Positions 46,228 to 54,726 of a stretch of 64,000 bases of DNA are shown here, one piece after another. The translations under genes were made by a program, and so were the position numbers. Positions within the stretch are counted from its first letter, which is position 1. Every line of letters starts with the position of its first letter. The stretch comes from Roseomonas alba (GTDB lineage: Bacteria; Pseudomonadota; Alphaproteobacteria; Acetobacterales; Acetobacteraceae): assembly GCF_019430885.1 (NCBI RefSeq), contig NZ_JAHYBZ010000002.1, positions 434,001 through 498,000 on the forward strand. Reading direction: 5' to 3'. The notes under the pieces are model-generated. The model worked only from the letters and a program-made list of their open reading frames with translations. It searched no databases and was not told where the DNA came from.

Positions 46228-49200
46228 CGATGTCCGCCGCGGTGATCTGTGGCGCCCCGGTCAGCGTCGCGATGACGGTCGCCGCCTGGCCACCGGCGCC
46301 ATCGGCATCGAAGCTCAGCACACCGGACGCGCTGTAGACCAACTGCGCACCGCTGCCGACCGCACTGCTGCCCTGGGTGAGGTGCGCAGCGTCGAACGCC
46401 CCGAGCGCGAAAGCGGAGCCGAAGCCGACGCGGGAGAATTCGAGATGATCGACCCCGTGCACGAAATCCGTGATGACGTCGCCTCCGTCACCGGGCGCGC
46501 GGAAGCGGAATGCGTCCTGGCCCGCCCCGCCGGTCAGCGTGTCGGGCCCCTCGGCGCCGATCAGCACGTCGTTGCCGCCGCCGCCGTTCAGACGATTGGC
46601 CAGCGCGTTGCCGATCAGCGTGTTCGCGAAGCCGTTGCCGGTTCCATCGATGGCGTAGCCGGCGATGAGCCGCAGTTTCTCGACCTCGGAAGGCAGAGTG
46701 ATGGAGATTCTGGCTCGGATCTCGTCAATGCCGCCATTGGCGGTTTCCACCACCAGGTCCGCCGCGTTGTCGACGATGTAGATGTCGTTGCCGGCGCCGC
46801 CCACCATGGAATCCGCGCCCACGCCGCCATCGAGCTGGTCGCTTCCGGCACCGCCGAGAAGCGTATCCGCCCCGCCGGCGCCCCTCAGCACGTCATTGCC
46901 GTCCAGGCCGGACAGAACATTCGCGGCAGCGTTGCCAAAGAGCGTGTTCGCCAGGCCGTTGCCGGTGCCGCTGATGGCCTGCGCGCCGGTCAGGCGCAGG
47001 ATCTCCACCTCGGTGGGCAAGGTGTAGGACAGGCCGGTGCGGACTTCATCCGTCCCGCCATTGGCGGATTCCACCACCCGGTCCGCCGCGTTGTCGACGA
47101 TGTAGATATCGTTGCCGGCGCCGCCCACCATGGAATCCGCGCCCACGCCGCCATCGAGCTGGTCGCTTCCGGCACCGCCGAGAAGCGTATCCGCCCCGCC
47201 GGCGCCCCTCAGCACGTCATTGCCGTCCAGGCCGGACAGAACATTCGCGGCAGCGTTGCCAAAGAGCGTGTTCGCCAGGCCGTTGCCGGTGCCGCTGATG
47301 GCCTGCGCGCCGGTCAGGCGCAGGATCTCCACCTCGGTGGGCAAGGTGTAGGACAGGCCGGTGCGGACTTCATCCGTCCCGCCATTGGCGGATTCCACCA
47401 CCCGGTCCGCCGCGTTGTCGACGATGTAGATATCGTTGCCAGCGCCGCCCACCATGGAATCGGCGCCCACGCCGCCATCGAGCTGATCGTTGCCGAGGCC
47501 GCCGATCAAGGTATCCGCCCCGGCGGCGCCGAGCAGCGTGTCATTGCCGGCAAGCCCGTCGATTACGTCATTCCCCGCCGTACCTGTCAGCCTGTTGGCA
47601 AGCCCATCGGCCACCGATTCGTGCGCCGCACTGAGATCGAAGATCCCGGGCACGATCTGGCCCGGCAGGATGCCGTCGAGCCGAATGGTACGCTGATCCG
47701 AGATGCTCAGCAGCGTGCCGCCATATCCGTCCGTGCGTGCGGAGGCGAGGATGGCGGCGAGGGAGATGCTGCCGGTCAGGGCAATGATGTCCGTGCCTGG
47801 CCGGAAGCCCTGAATCTCCAGCTGCCCGGTGCTCGCACTGTTGACCTCGAACCGCGCCGCGCCGCCAAGGATCAACGCATAGTCGCGTCCATCCCCAGGC
47901 ACAAAGACGTTCGTGCCTTTGCCGCCGATGAGGTAGTCATCGCCGCCGCGCCCCTCCAGCCGGTTACCGCCGCCGGTCGAGGCATCGATCAGGACATCCG
48001 CGCCGGCCGTGCCGATCAGCGTGGTGCGCCCGACGCCTCTGTCATAGGCGAAGACATTGCCGCCGGTGAAGGTTTGGGTGGTGTTCGCGGTCGTCGGCGC
48101 GACGACGCGCATCTCGGTTACACCGATCTGCGAGCCGTCAGCCATGCGCGGCGCAACCTGGTACTGGATCTCGTTGCGCAGGTCCGGGCTGTTGGACGCC
48201 AACAGCCAGCCATATGCGCGCATGGCATCGGCGGCGACCCTATGGTCGGTCGGGTCATCTCCTCCGGAGAAGACGGTGATGATGTTCGCGTTGCTCATCG
48301 CCGCTACCGTGGCGTAGTAGCCGTCTCCCGGGCCTGTCGCGTAGTTGCCGGCGTCGCGCGCCGCAGACGCGACCTGCGCCCAAGTGTCGAGGGAAGAGCC
48401 GTTCGAACCATAGACGGTTAGCGAATAGTTGTATCCCGTGTAGGGGTTGAGGTCCGGTGAGAGGAACCGGCCACTGAGGAAGTTTGCCTGCCACTTCAGC
48501 ACCGCGCGGGCGTCCTCGTTGCCCTGCATCGCGGCGAGGGCCGTGGTGCTTGCAAAGAAGTCCTGTTGCCAGGGGGCGATGGCGAGCGCCTCCCGATAGC
48601 TGCCCGGGATGTAGCCATGGATCTCGTTCTGATCCTGGCTGAGCTCCGTGGTCAGGGCGCGGAGATAGCTCCAGTTGTTGTCGGCAATACGCGAGAAATA
48701 CGCCTTCTCGTAGGAGCCATCCGGGTTGGCGTAGGCGGCCTCCTGTATCGCGCGAAGCGACCATGCCTGCGCGCGCACTTCTTCCTGCTGGTTTGCGACG
48801 ATGCCGAGCCCATTCTGGCGCGGGTCATTCCATGCCGAGGCGATCACCCAGGACGCCTGTGCATTCAGCATGTCTAGATGATAGGTGTCGCCGGTGAGGA
48901 TCCACGCGACATAGGACATGTCCGGCGCGTGCGCGCGATCGGTTGTCCAGACGTCGCTGCTCGCAATCTGGGACGGTTTGACAGCGCCTCGGCCGTCGAT
49001 CCACAGGCTGGGATAATCGCCTACCGACAGGTAGTGCCCCTTCGGGGCGTCGTAATAGTGCCAGGGAATGGTCCCGGCGGCCTGCGCCTGTGCGAGCGCG
49101 TACTTCGCCGCCGCCGGATCCTGGCTGATCAGCCAGGTCGCGTTGACGCCCGTTGTCGGGCCGATGTCGGGGCGCCCCCCGGTCATGGGCATGTAGGTCG

Positions 49201-50059
49201 CAACGCCATTGAGTCCGAGGACATTCGTCCAGCCTGATGGGACCGCCGGCGCTGCGTTCGTGGGCGCGGTGAGGTCGTAGCTGAGGATCGCGCCAGTCTG
49301 CTCCAGGTAGTCGACATCATGGCGGACATGCAGGGTCGGGTTCGCGCTGGCGCCGTCGAAGACGTCCTGCGTCCAGGTTTGGTACTGCTGCTGCGTCAGT
49401 GCGCCCTGGCTGAACTTGGTCTGCCCGTTCTCGACGATGCTGATGCTGTTGTATTGGATCGCTCCGCCGGCACTCCCCATGGCGCTGTCGTTGCGGAACC
49501 AGACCTTGGTCGAGGTGCTGCCATCAGCATAGGTCACGACATCGAAGGTGAGTCGCAACGCACGCGCGATCGGCACGTCGAAGCGCACCTCGGTCGCGAG
49601 CGGCCCCTCCCGGAGGATCTCGAGCGTACCGCCTGCGGCGGCGGCGGCGAGTTCGTGTGCGGCGTCGATCTGTCGTGCGCCGACACCCGAAATATCCAGG
49701 TTGACCGCCAAGTCATAGCCGTGGGCGAGGGCGGCCGTTGTCGCAACCGGCGTCGTCGCCGATGGCGTAGCAAGGGACACGAGCGTCCCATTGACGGTCG
49801 CGCCGCCGCCGATCGTCGGTGCCGCGAGGGTGACGATCGCCGACTTGATCGAGCCATCCTCATAGCGGCCAGTCACATCGAGTTGAACAGGTACGGTCTG
49901 CGAGCCGATCCGCGCGCCCAAAGCGGTACCTTCTGGGACAGCGCCTTGAACAAAGTATTGATTAAATCTCAGATATTGAGATGCATTTGAGGTTGCAGAA
50001 ACATTCTGTAGACTAAAGCCAACGATGGTATTGGATGAGGTCGAGGACGAATCACTCAT
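46217..50059 (-). CDS. Secreted RTX-repeat protein with a large N-terminal carbohydrate-active-like domain
   Basis: About 1280 residues. The start at 50059 has a GGAGG site. The N-terminal part (about 1-730) is rich in aromatic residues and resembles YetA/exo-rhamnogalacturonan-lyase-like proteins (LGARIGSQTVPVQLDVTGRY), though only tentatively. From about residue 750, glycine-rich calcium-binding nonapeptides recur (GGLGNDQLDGGVGADSM, GGAGNDIYIVDNA). The end (ITAADIVIV) looks like a type I secretion signal; there is no Sec signal and no PEP-CTERM motif. It may be an exported polysaccharide lyase or matrix protein. It is convergent with the preceding glycosyltransferase. Confidence 0.82.
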   Translation of the reverse strand: MSDSSSTSSNTIVGFSLQNVSATSNASQYLRFNQYFVQGAVPEGTALGARIGSQTVPVQLDVTGRYEDGSIKSAIVTLAAPTIGGGATVNGTLVSLATPSATTPVATTAALAHGYDLAVNLDISGVGARQIDAAHELAAAAAGGTLEILREGPLATEVRFDVPIARALRLTFDVVTYADGSTSTKVWFRNDSAMGSAGGAIQYNSISIVENGQTKFSQGALTQQQYQTWTQDVFDGASANPTLHVRHDVDYLEQTGAILSYDLTAPTNAAPAVPSGWTNVLGLNGVATYMPMTGGRPDIGPTTGVNATWLISQDPAAAKYALAQAQAAGTIPWHYYDAPKGHYLSVGDYPSLWIDGRGAVKPSQIASSDVWTTDRAHAPDMSYVAWILTGDTYHLDMLNAQASWVIASAWNDPRQNGLGIVANQQEEVRAQAWSLRAIQEAAYANPDGSYEKAYFSRIADNNWSYLRALTTELSQDQNEIHGYIPGSYREALAIAPWQQDFFASTTALAAMQGNEDARAVLKWQANFLSGRFLSPDLNPYTGYNYSLTVYGSNGSSLDTWAQVASAARDAGNYATGPGDGYYATVAAMSNANIITVFSGGDDPTDHRVAADAMRAYGWLLASNSPDLRNEIQYQVAPRMADGSQIGVTEMRVVAPTTANTTQTFTGGNVFAYDRGVGRTTLIGTAGADVLIDASTGGGNRLEGRGGDDYLIGGKGTNVFVPGDGRDYALILGGAARFEVNSASTGQLEIQGFRPGTDIIALTGSISLAAILASARTDGYGGTLLSISDQRTIRLDGILPGQIVPGIFDLSAAHESVADGLANRLTGTAGNDVIDGLAGNDTLLGAAGADTLIGGLGNDQLDGGVGADSMVGGAGNDIYIVDNAADRVVESANGGTDEVRTGLSYTLPTEVEILRLTGAQAISGTGNGLANTLFGNAAANVLSGLDGNDVLRGAGGADTLLGGAGSDQLDGGVGADSMVGGAGNDIYIVDNAADRVVESANGGTDEVRTGLSYTLPTEVEILRLTGAQAISGTGNGLANTLFGNAAANVLSGLDGNDVLRGAGGADTLLGGAGSDQLDGGVGADSMVGGAGNDIYIVDNAADLVVETANGGIDEIRARISITLPSEVEKLRLIAGYAIDGTGNGFANTLIGNALANRLNGGGGNDVLIGAEGPDTLTGGAGQDAFRFRAPGDGGDVITDFVHGVDHLEFSRVGFGSAFALGAFDAAHLTQGSSAVGSGAQLVYSASGVLSFDADGAGGQAATVIATLTGAPQITAADIVIV
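46801..47448. repeat. 324-bp tandem duplication inside the RTX gene
   Basis: Bases 46801-47124 and 47125-47448 are two head-to-tail copies. By eye they differ at one base near the end of the second copy. Each encodes 108 residues of RTX repeat. The flanking RTX units (before 46801 and after 47448) are related but clearly diverged, so this is a recent in-frame duplication. Confidence 0.92.
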
Positions 50060-50532
50060 GTAAGGCCTCCATGATGCATCATATTCAGATTTAAAAGGCT
50101 TCCGAAACGACCGGGAATGGTCCAGCCCATATCGACATGACCGCAACCAAGGCAAGATCACCGAATTCCAACGACTGGTCGTGCTGGAATTCGGCAGAAT
50201 CTGCCGCATCTGGTAGATCGCTGAGGGTAGAACTCAACCCCAGATCATTGACTTCCTCAGCCATCTACACCGTTCAGTTGCTAACATCCGACGGCTGAGT
50301 CGCAAAGTTACCACGCGGTTAATTGAGCGCACGTTGCCTGTTCGATAGTGCCATTGCGAACCCGTGTGACCGTTCTGCAACGACCAATCTCTGACGTGGC
50401 ACCGGATATCAGTCGGGCGCGTAAGGCGGATCGATTGTCCCCGGCGGGCGGCCTCATCGCATGCGCCTGTGAGTGATACCGTCCGCGGTCGCGTTGCCGT
50501 AAGCTCGTCATGCTTCAGGACATGGGCGCGCG
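50060..50532. promoter_or_regulatory. Divergent gap between the RTX gene and the small membrane protein gene
   Basis: A 473-bp spacer with AT-richer stretches near 50080-50110 and 50225-50330. GGAGG near 50066-50070 serves the RTX gene. I see no gene and no clear promoter match. It should hold the start signals for the RTX gene leftward and the ligase operon rightward. Confidence 0.35.
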
Positions 50533-50670
50533 ATGATCGACAACTTCATCATTCTGGTCACCTGTGGCGCCGTCGCGCTGGTGGCCATCCGCGCCATCAT
50601 GTTCGAGCGCCGAGGCGAGGCCGCGCAACGGCCACAGGCTGCGCCCGCGGCGCGGTCAAAGCGGCGCTGA
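50533..50670 (+). CDS. Small membrane protein, 45 residues
   Basis: The ATG at 50533 opens a 45-residue frame. One hydrophobic helix (MIDNFIILVTCGAVALVAIR) is followed by a basic, Ala/Pro/Gln-rich tail ending RSKRR. It stops 16 bases before the GTG of the polymerase/ligase gene, so it is likely cotranscribed. Ahead of it the ribosome site is weak. Family unknown. The helix plus positive tail suggests an inner-membrane accessory peptide. Confidence 0.55.
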   Translation: MIDNFIILVTCGAVALVAIRAIMFERRGEAAQRPQAAPAARSKRR

Positions 50671-50686
50671 GCGAGGGCTCCCCGCG

Positions 50687-52093
50687 GTGCAGGCGCTGTT
50701 CATCTTGCTGGTCTGGAGTGTGCTCATCGCGCTGGGCCTCAGCGCGCCCTTCGTGCTGGGACTGGCGTATATCTGGGTGGATCTCTTCCGGCCGCAGGAT
50801 GTCGTGCCGGTTGTCGGGCAGCTCATATCGATATCCATGATCACGGCGGTGCTCGCCGTCGGCATGTATCTTGTCGCCGATCGGCGCGACCCGCCGCGCC
50901 TCGGCCTACTCACCGTGCTGATGATGGTCTGGGCCGGATGGATCACGCTCACCACGACCTGGGCGCTGTTCCCGCAAGACGCCTGGTGGAAATGGGACTG
51001 GGCGTTCAAGACGGTCGTCTTCACCGCGCTGCTGCCCTTTGTCTTCCGGTCGAGGATCCAGATCGAGGCGGCGCTGATGGTTCTGCTCTGCGCCGTCGCG
51101 GCCCATGTGCTCCCGTACAGCATCAAGGGCCTGATCTCCGGCGGAGCCTATGACCGACCGCTGGGCCTGATTGCCATCAATGCGCATTGGGGTGGGGAAG
51201 GGAGCACGCTCGCCACCTATGCCTTCGCCTGCCTGCCGCTCGTAGCCTATCTCCAGCGGCATTCGCTGATCGCGCCGGCAACCGGCATCATGCGGTACGT
51301 CTATATGGCGGCACCGCTTCTCGCGCTCGCCGGTTCCTTCGCCACCTTCGCCCGCGCCGCGGTGATCGCCTGCCTCGTCTGGGCCGCGCTCACCTGGTGG
51401 CAATCCCGGCGCAAGTCGCTGCTGGCGGTGGCGTTCGTTGCCGCGGCCATCGCGATCGTTCCTCTGATGGGCGAGCGCTGGGTCGCGCGAATCTCCACGA
51501 CGCTCGAACCCAGTCAGGAAGAGAGCGCCCATACGCGGCTCATCGTATGGGGATGGACGATCGACTTCGCGAACCAACATCCAGCTGGCGGCGGCTTCAA
51601 CGCCTATCACGCCAATTTCATCGTCACGCCAGGCCCGGACGGCGTGGACATCATCACCGAGGCGCGCGCCTTCCACAGCGTCTATTTCGAGATCCTGGGC
51701 GAGCATGGCTGGATCGGACTTGGGATCTTCGCCGCGCTTCTCGCGGTCATGTTTTTCGACATGTGGCGCGTGCGGCGGGCGTCGCGCGGCGATCCGGAAC
51801 TTGAGTGGCTTGGCGACCTCGCACGCGCCCTATCCCACGCGATGCTGATCTTCATGGCCGGCGGAGCCTTCGTGGGCATCGCATTCTATCCGCTGCATTA
51901 CTACCTCTTCGCCTTCGCTGTCTGCGCGAGGGCGGCCCTTCAGCGTGCCCGGCGAGGTGTCGCGGTCGCGCCAGCCGCGACCGATCCTGGAGCCGATCCG
52001 GCCGTCGCCGCGTCGCGCCACCTCCCGGCCTGGCGCATCCGGGCGGCGGGCACGAAGGATCCGGCGCGCCGCACGGCGCACGGACAAGGCTGA
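50687..52093 (+). CDS. O-antigen ligase/polymerase-like protein (exosortase-A-associated type)
   Basis: About 468 residues with around ten to twelve hydrophobic segments. It carries the O-antigen-ligase domain and the features of the TIGR03097 exosortase-associated protein: YIWVDLFRPQDVVPVVG near the N-terminus, DRPLGLIAINAHWGGEGSTL, and the periplasmic loop AHTRLIVWGWTIDFANQHP with HSVYFEILGEHGWIGLGIF. It would polymerise or ligate the lipid-linked repeat units. GTG 50687 is the start, with AGGG upstream. It ends 13 bases from the convergent beta-helix gene. Confidence 0.88.
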   Translation: MQALFILLVWSVLIALGLSAPFVLGLAYIWVDLFRPQDVVPVVGQLISISMITAVLAVGMYLVADRRDPPRLGLLTVLMMVWAGWITLTTTWALFPQDAWWKWDWAFKTVVFTALLPFVFRSRIQIEAALMVLLCAVAAHVLPYSIKGLISGGAYDRPLGLIAINAHWGGEGSTLATYAFACLPLVAYLQRHSLIAPATGIMRYVYMAAPLLALAGSFATFARAAVIACLVWAALTWWQSRRKSLLAVAFVAAAIAIVPLMGERWVARISTTLEPSQEESAHTRLIVWGWTIDFANQHPAGGGFNAYHANFIVTPGPDGVDIITEARAFHSVYFEILGEHGWIGLGIFAALLAVMFFDMWRVRRASRGDPELEWLGDLARALSHAMLIFMAGGAFVGIAFYPLHYYLFAFAVCARAALQRARRGVAVAPAATDPGADPAVAASRHLPAWRIRAAGTKDPARRTAHGQG

Positions 52094-52106
52094 TGTGCGG
52101 GCCCGC

Positions 52107-53171
52107 CTACCATCCCGCCTTTGCGGCGACCTCATGCAGCCATGTTCGGGCCAGCCGCATCAGCGCGATCGCACCGTCGATCACCTGCCGGGCAAGACGC
52201 CGTAGTGCGCTCCACCACATGCCCGCCTGAGTCGCCTCGGCACTCCCGGCAGGGACAGCGTTGCCGGCAAGTCGTTCCGAGCGGCCGGACCAGTTGAGAA
52301 GCAGCACGCCCGGGCCGTCGAGGCGCGTTTCGGTGACCTCGAGATCGCCGGCCGCGCCATGCCCGGGCAGGGCGAGTATCGCCGCCCGGCGGCCACGCGG
52401 ACCGACGCCAGGCGCAACGACGCTGGCGGTGATGCGCAATCCGCCGTCGACCTGAATGGTCGCCCCGCTGCCGGTCGCGACCGCTGCGATGCGGCTCCCG
52501 GCGATCTCGGTCATCCGGGCCCGCGACAGGATCGCCGCGGTTCCGCGTCCTGCCTCGAACACTGATCCGCGCAGAACCAGCGCTGCCAGCGGCCCGGCAC
52601 GGATGGCAGCGCTGGATGGCTCGTTCGAGGCCGCGCCATTGGCGCGGAAGATGCTGTCTTCGATGCGGAGTGTGCTGCCTTGCGCCTCGCCTGGCGCAAA
52701 GATGCCGTCCTGGTTGTCCTCGATGAGCAGCCTTTCAAGAGTCAGGGTCCTGCCTTCCGCCCGGATCGCCGCTCCATAGCCATCGAGGTTCCGCGCACGG
52801 GCGAGTGTGATATCGCGGATGCGGATGTTGTCACCCATGACGACGAAGATCGCCTTTCCATGGCAGACGCGATCGGTGATCCGCGTGGCTGGGCCGCTGC
52901 CCTCGATGACGAGGCCATCGGCACGCCAGACCGCGCAGTCATAAAAGGTGCCCGGCAGGATGCGGACGGTGTCGCCGGATTGCGCGACGGTGGCCGCTTC
53001 GCTCGGTTGCGCGAACCGCGCGCCGGGACCCACCACGAGTTCCGCCGCCCAGGCATCGGCACGGATCGCGTGGAGAACGCAGAAGAGCAGGCTGACACAC
53101 GCTGCGGTTTGGTTGCGAGTCCGGCACGGACTGGGGTAGCGTGCCGCCTCGTTGGTGTGAGGGGCATTCAT
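52107..53171 (-). CDS. Secreted right-handed beta-helix protein (first of a paralogous pair)
   Basis: About 354 residues. An N-terminal hydrophobic stretch (VSLLFCVLHAIRADAWAA) looks like a signal peptide. A pectin-lyase-like beta-helix follows with repeated rungs (TLTLERLLIEDNQDGIFA, STLRIEDSIFRANGAA). It shares GPG-R-F-xPS-AAxVAQSGDxxRIxPGTxxDCxVWRAD with the neighbour on the other strand, so the two are paralogues. Its likely start ATG at 53171 overlaps the neighbour's ATG, and its own ribosome site is poor. It may bind, cleave or epimerise the exopolysaccharide. Confidence 0.72.
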   Translation of the reverse strand: MNAPHTNEAARYPSPCRTRNQTAACVSLLFCVLHAIRADAWAAELVVGPGARFAQPSEAATVAQSGDTVRILPGTFYDCAVWRADGLVIEGSGPATRITDRVCHGKAIFVVMGDNIRIRDITLARARNLDGYGAAIRAEGRTLTLERLLIEDNQDGIFAPGEAQGSTLRIEDSIFRANGAASNEPSSAAIRAGPLAALVLRGSVFEAGRGTAAILSRARMTEIAGSRIAAVATGSGATIQVDGGLRITASVVAPGVGPRGRRAAILALPGHGAAGDLEVTETRLDGPGVLLLNWSGRSERLAGNAVPAGSAEATQAGMWWSALRRLARQVIDGAIALMRLARTWLHEVAAKAGW

Positions 53172-54129
53172 GCGCGCTGCATTGCTGGGCTTCCTCCTGA
53201 TCACCCTGTCGGCGACAGCCGGAGCGGAAGCCCGCGTGCTGGAGGTCGGGCCAGGTCGTTCCTTCATCCGGCCGTCGGCTGCCGCCGCTGTCGCGCAATC
53301 AGGGGATGTCATCAGGATCGCTCCCGGGACCTATGAGGATTGCACGGTATGGCGCGCCGACAGGATCGTCATCGAGGGCGAGGATGCCGACCGCGTCATC
53401 ATCGGTAACCGCACCTGCGCAGGAAAGGGTGTCTTCATCATACAGGGAAGCGACGTGACCGTGCGTGGGGTGACGCTGGTGGGCGCGCGCACCGATGATG
53501 CGAATGGCGCCGGAATCCGGGCGGAGGGCGTCAACCTGACCGTCGAGCGCGTGCGATTCCTGCGCAACGAGAACGGCATCCTGTATGCCGGCGTACGGCG
53601 CGGCACGCTGATCGTGCGGGACAGCGCCTTCATCGGCAACGGCAGTTGCGAGAAGGCGTGCGCACACGGGATTTATGTCGGGCAGCTTGAACGGCTCAGC
53701 GTGGAAGGATCGCGCTTCATCGGCACGCGGCAGGGGCACCACATCAAGTCGCGTGCACTGCGAACCGAGATCATTGGCAACGAGATCGAGGACGGACGGG
53801 ACGGAACGGCGAGCTACCTGATCGACGTTCCCAACGGTGGCGCCGTGCTGATCCGGGGCAACAGGATGAGCAAAGGACCACGTTCGGAGAACCGTGCCAC
53901 CGCGATCGCGATTGGCGCGGAAGGCGTCGATCGACCGACGCCGGAGATCCTGATCGAGGACAACAGCTTCACCCTCGATGGCAACTACCGCACCGTCTTC
54001 GTGACCAACCATACGGCGACCCCGGCAGTACTGGTGCGCAACCGGATCCCCGCGACGGTCCGGCCGCTGCGTGGCGATGGTCGCATCAGCGCGCTCGCGC
54101 CAGGCACGCACTACGCCGCCGTCGAATAG
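53170..54129 (+). CDS. Secreted right-handed beta-helix protein (second of a paralogous pair)
   Basis: A 319-residue protein with a clear Sec signal (MRAALLGFLLITLSATAGAEA) and a beta-helix of repeated rungs (RIVIEGEDADRVIIGN, NLTVERVRFLRNENGILYAG, RLSVEGSRFIGTRQGHHIKS). GAGGGG lies just ahead of the ATG. It is a divergent paralogue of the leftward gene with which it shares overlapping start codons. The family fold occurs in polysaccharide lyases, epimerases and hydrolases. No catalytic residues can be assigned by eye. Confidence 0.85.
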   Translation: MRAALLGFLLITLSATAGAEARVLEVGPGRSFIRPSAAAAVAQSGDVIRIAPGTYEDCTVWRADRIVIEGEDADRVIIGNRTCAGKGVFIIQGSDVTVRGVTLVGARTDDANGAGIRAEGVNLTVERVRFLRNENGILYAGVRRGTLIVRDSAFIGNGSCEKACAHGIYVGQLERLSVEGSRFIGTRQGHHIKSRALRTEIIGNEIEDGRDGTASYLIDVPNGGAVLIRGNRMSKGPRSENRATAIAIGAEGVDRPTPEILIEDNSFTLDGNYRTVFVTNHTATPAVLVRNRIPATVRPLRGDGRISALAPGTHYAAVE

Positions 54130-54661
54130 GGCGGATCGCCGGACGGCCAGCACCAGCCACCGGGGGTGGCGACCCCAGCGGCGTGGGCGCAAATCAACCT
54201 GGATATCTCCGGGATCCCCCACCTTCGGGGCCGAGGTTGGAGGTCATCCACGCACAACACGCGATGCGATCAGGTTCAAGCATCGCCGGCGGCTGGAACG
54301 CGCCGCCAACATCCTGCCCGCCGAGGCCGAAGCACTCCATGACGCGGCGCGGGACACCGTGCTCCTAGCGGTATGGTCCAGCCACTCAGCCTCCGACACG
54401 CCCTGGCGGCTGGGACCGGCTCAGCCATGCTCGCGCCGGCGTGGAGCGCCCGGCCCGTGGCGCAGCCCCTCCACGGAGTGCAGGCGACACTGCAATGACG
54501 CGCGGTGGTTTTGCCCCTTCGGATGACGCGCGCGCGTTGGATGCGTGAACAAGCCTCATGCCCCTTTAGGTTGTCGTGCGCCTGAATGACGCTTATCGAA
54601 AGTTGAAGTTCAAGTTCAGTTTCGACTATTTCTATGTATGACTTTTGAGAATTCGTATCTG
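54130..54661. other. Long gap without a recognised gene
   Basis: Some 530 bases with short frames on both strands but no domain that I recognise. The GC-rich first part (54190-54530) could be a decayed gene. The second part from about 54560 becomes strikingly AT-rich, unlike the genome average, and leads into the promoter of the nucleotide-sugar operon. Confidence 0.4.
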
Positions 54662-54689
54662 TTGATAGCGAAGAATCTTTCATTTTAAT
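54662..54689 (+). promoter_or_regulatory. Candidate sigma70 promoter of the nucleotide-sugar operon
   Basis: TTGATA (54662-54667) and TTTAAT (54684-54689) are spaced by 16 bases in AT-rich DNA. They would start transcription roughly 30 bases ahead of the ATG at 54727. This also argues against the alternative start at 54688. Confidence 0.45.
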
Positions 54690-54726
54690 GTTGCGGGATC
54701 GGCTTAAATATAGGCATGATCTCGTC

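Noticed and set aside
46801-47448. CRISPR array or satellite DNA
   Set aside because: The repeat unit is 324 bp, head to tail without spacers, and entirely within one protein-coding frame.
45905-48421. 838-residue rightward frame opposite the RTX gene, with internal repeats
   Set aside because: Its repeats are the shadow of the 324-bp tandem repeat of the leftward RTX gene, which has the ribosome site, RTX motifs and secretion-type end.
54071-54526. 151-residue rightward frame after the beta-helix gene, considered as a transposase remnant
   Set aside because: No catalytic motif, terminal inverted repeats or target duplication could be seen. The first part overlaps the real gene in another frame.
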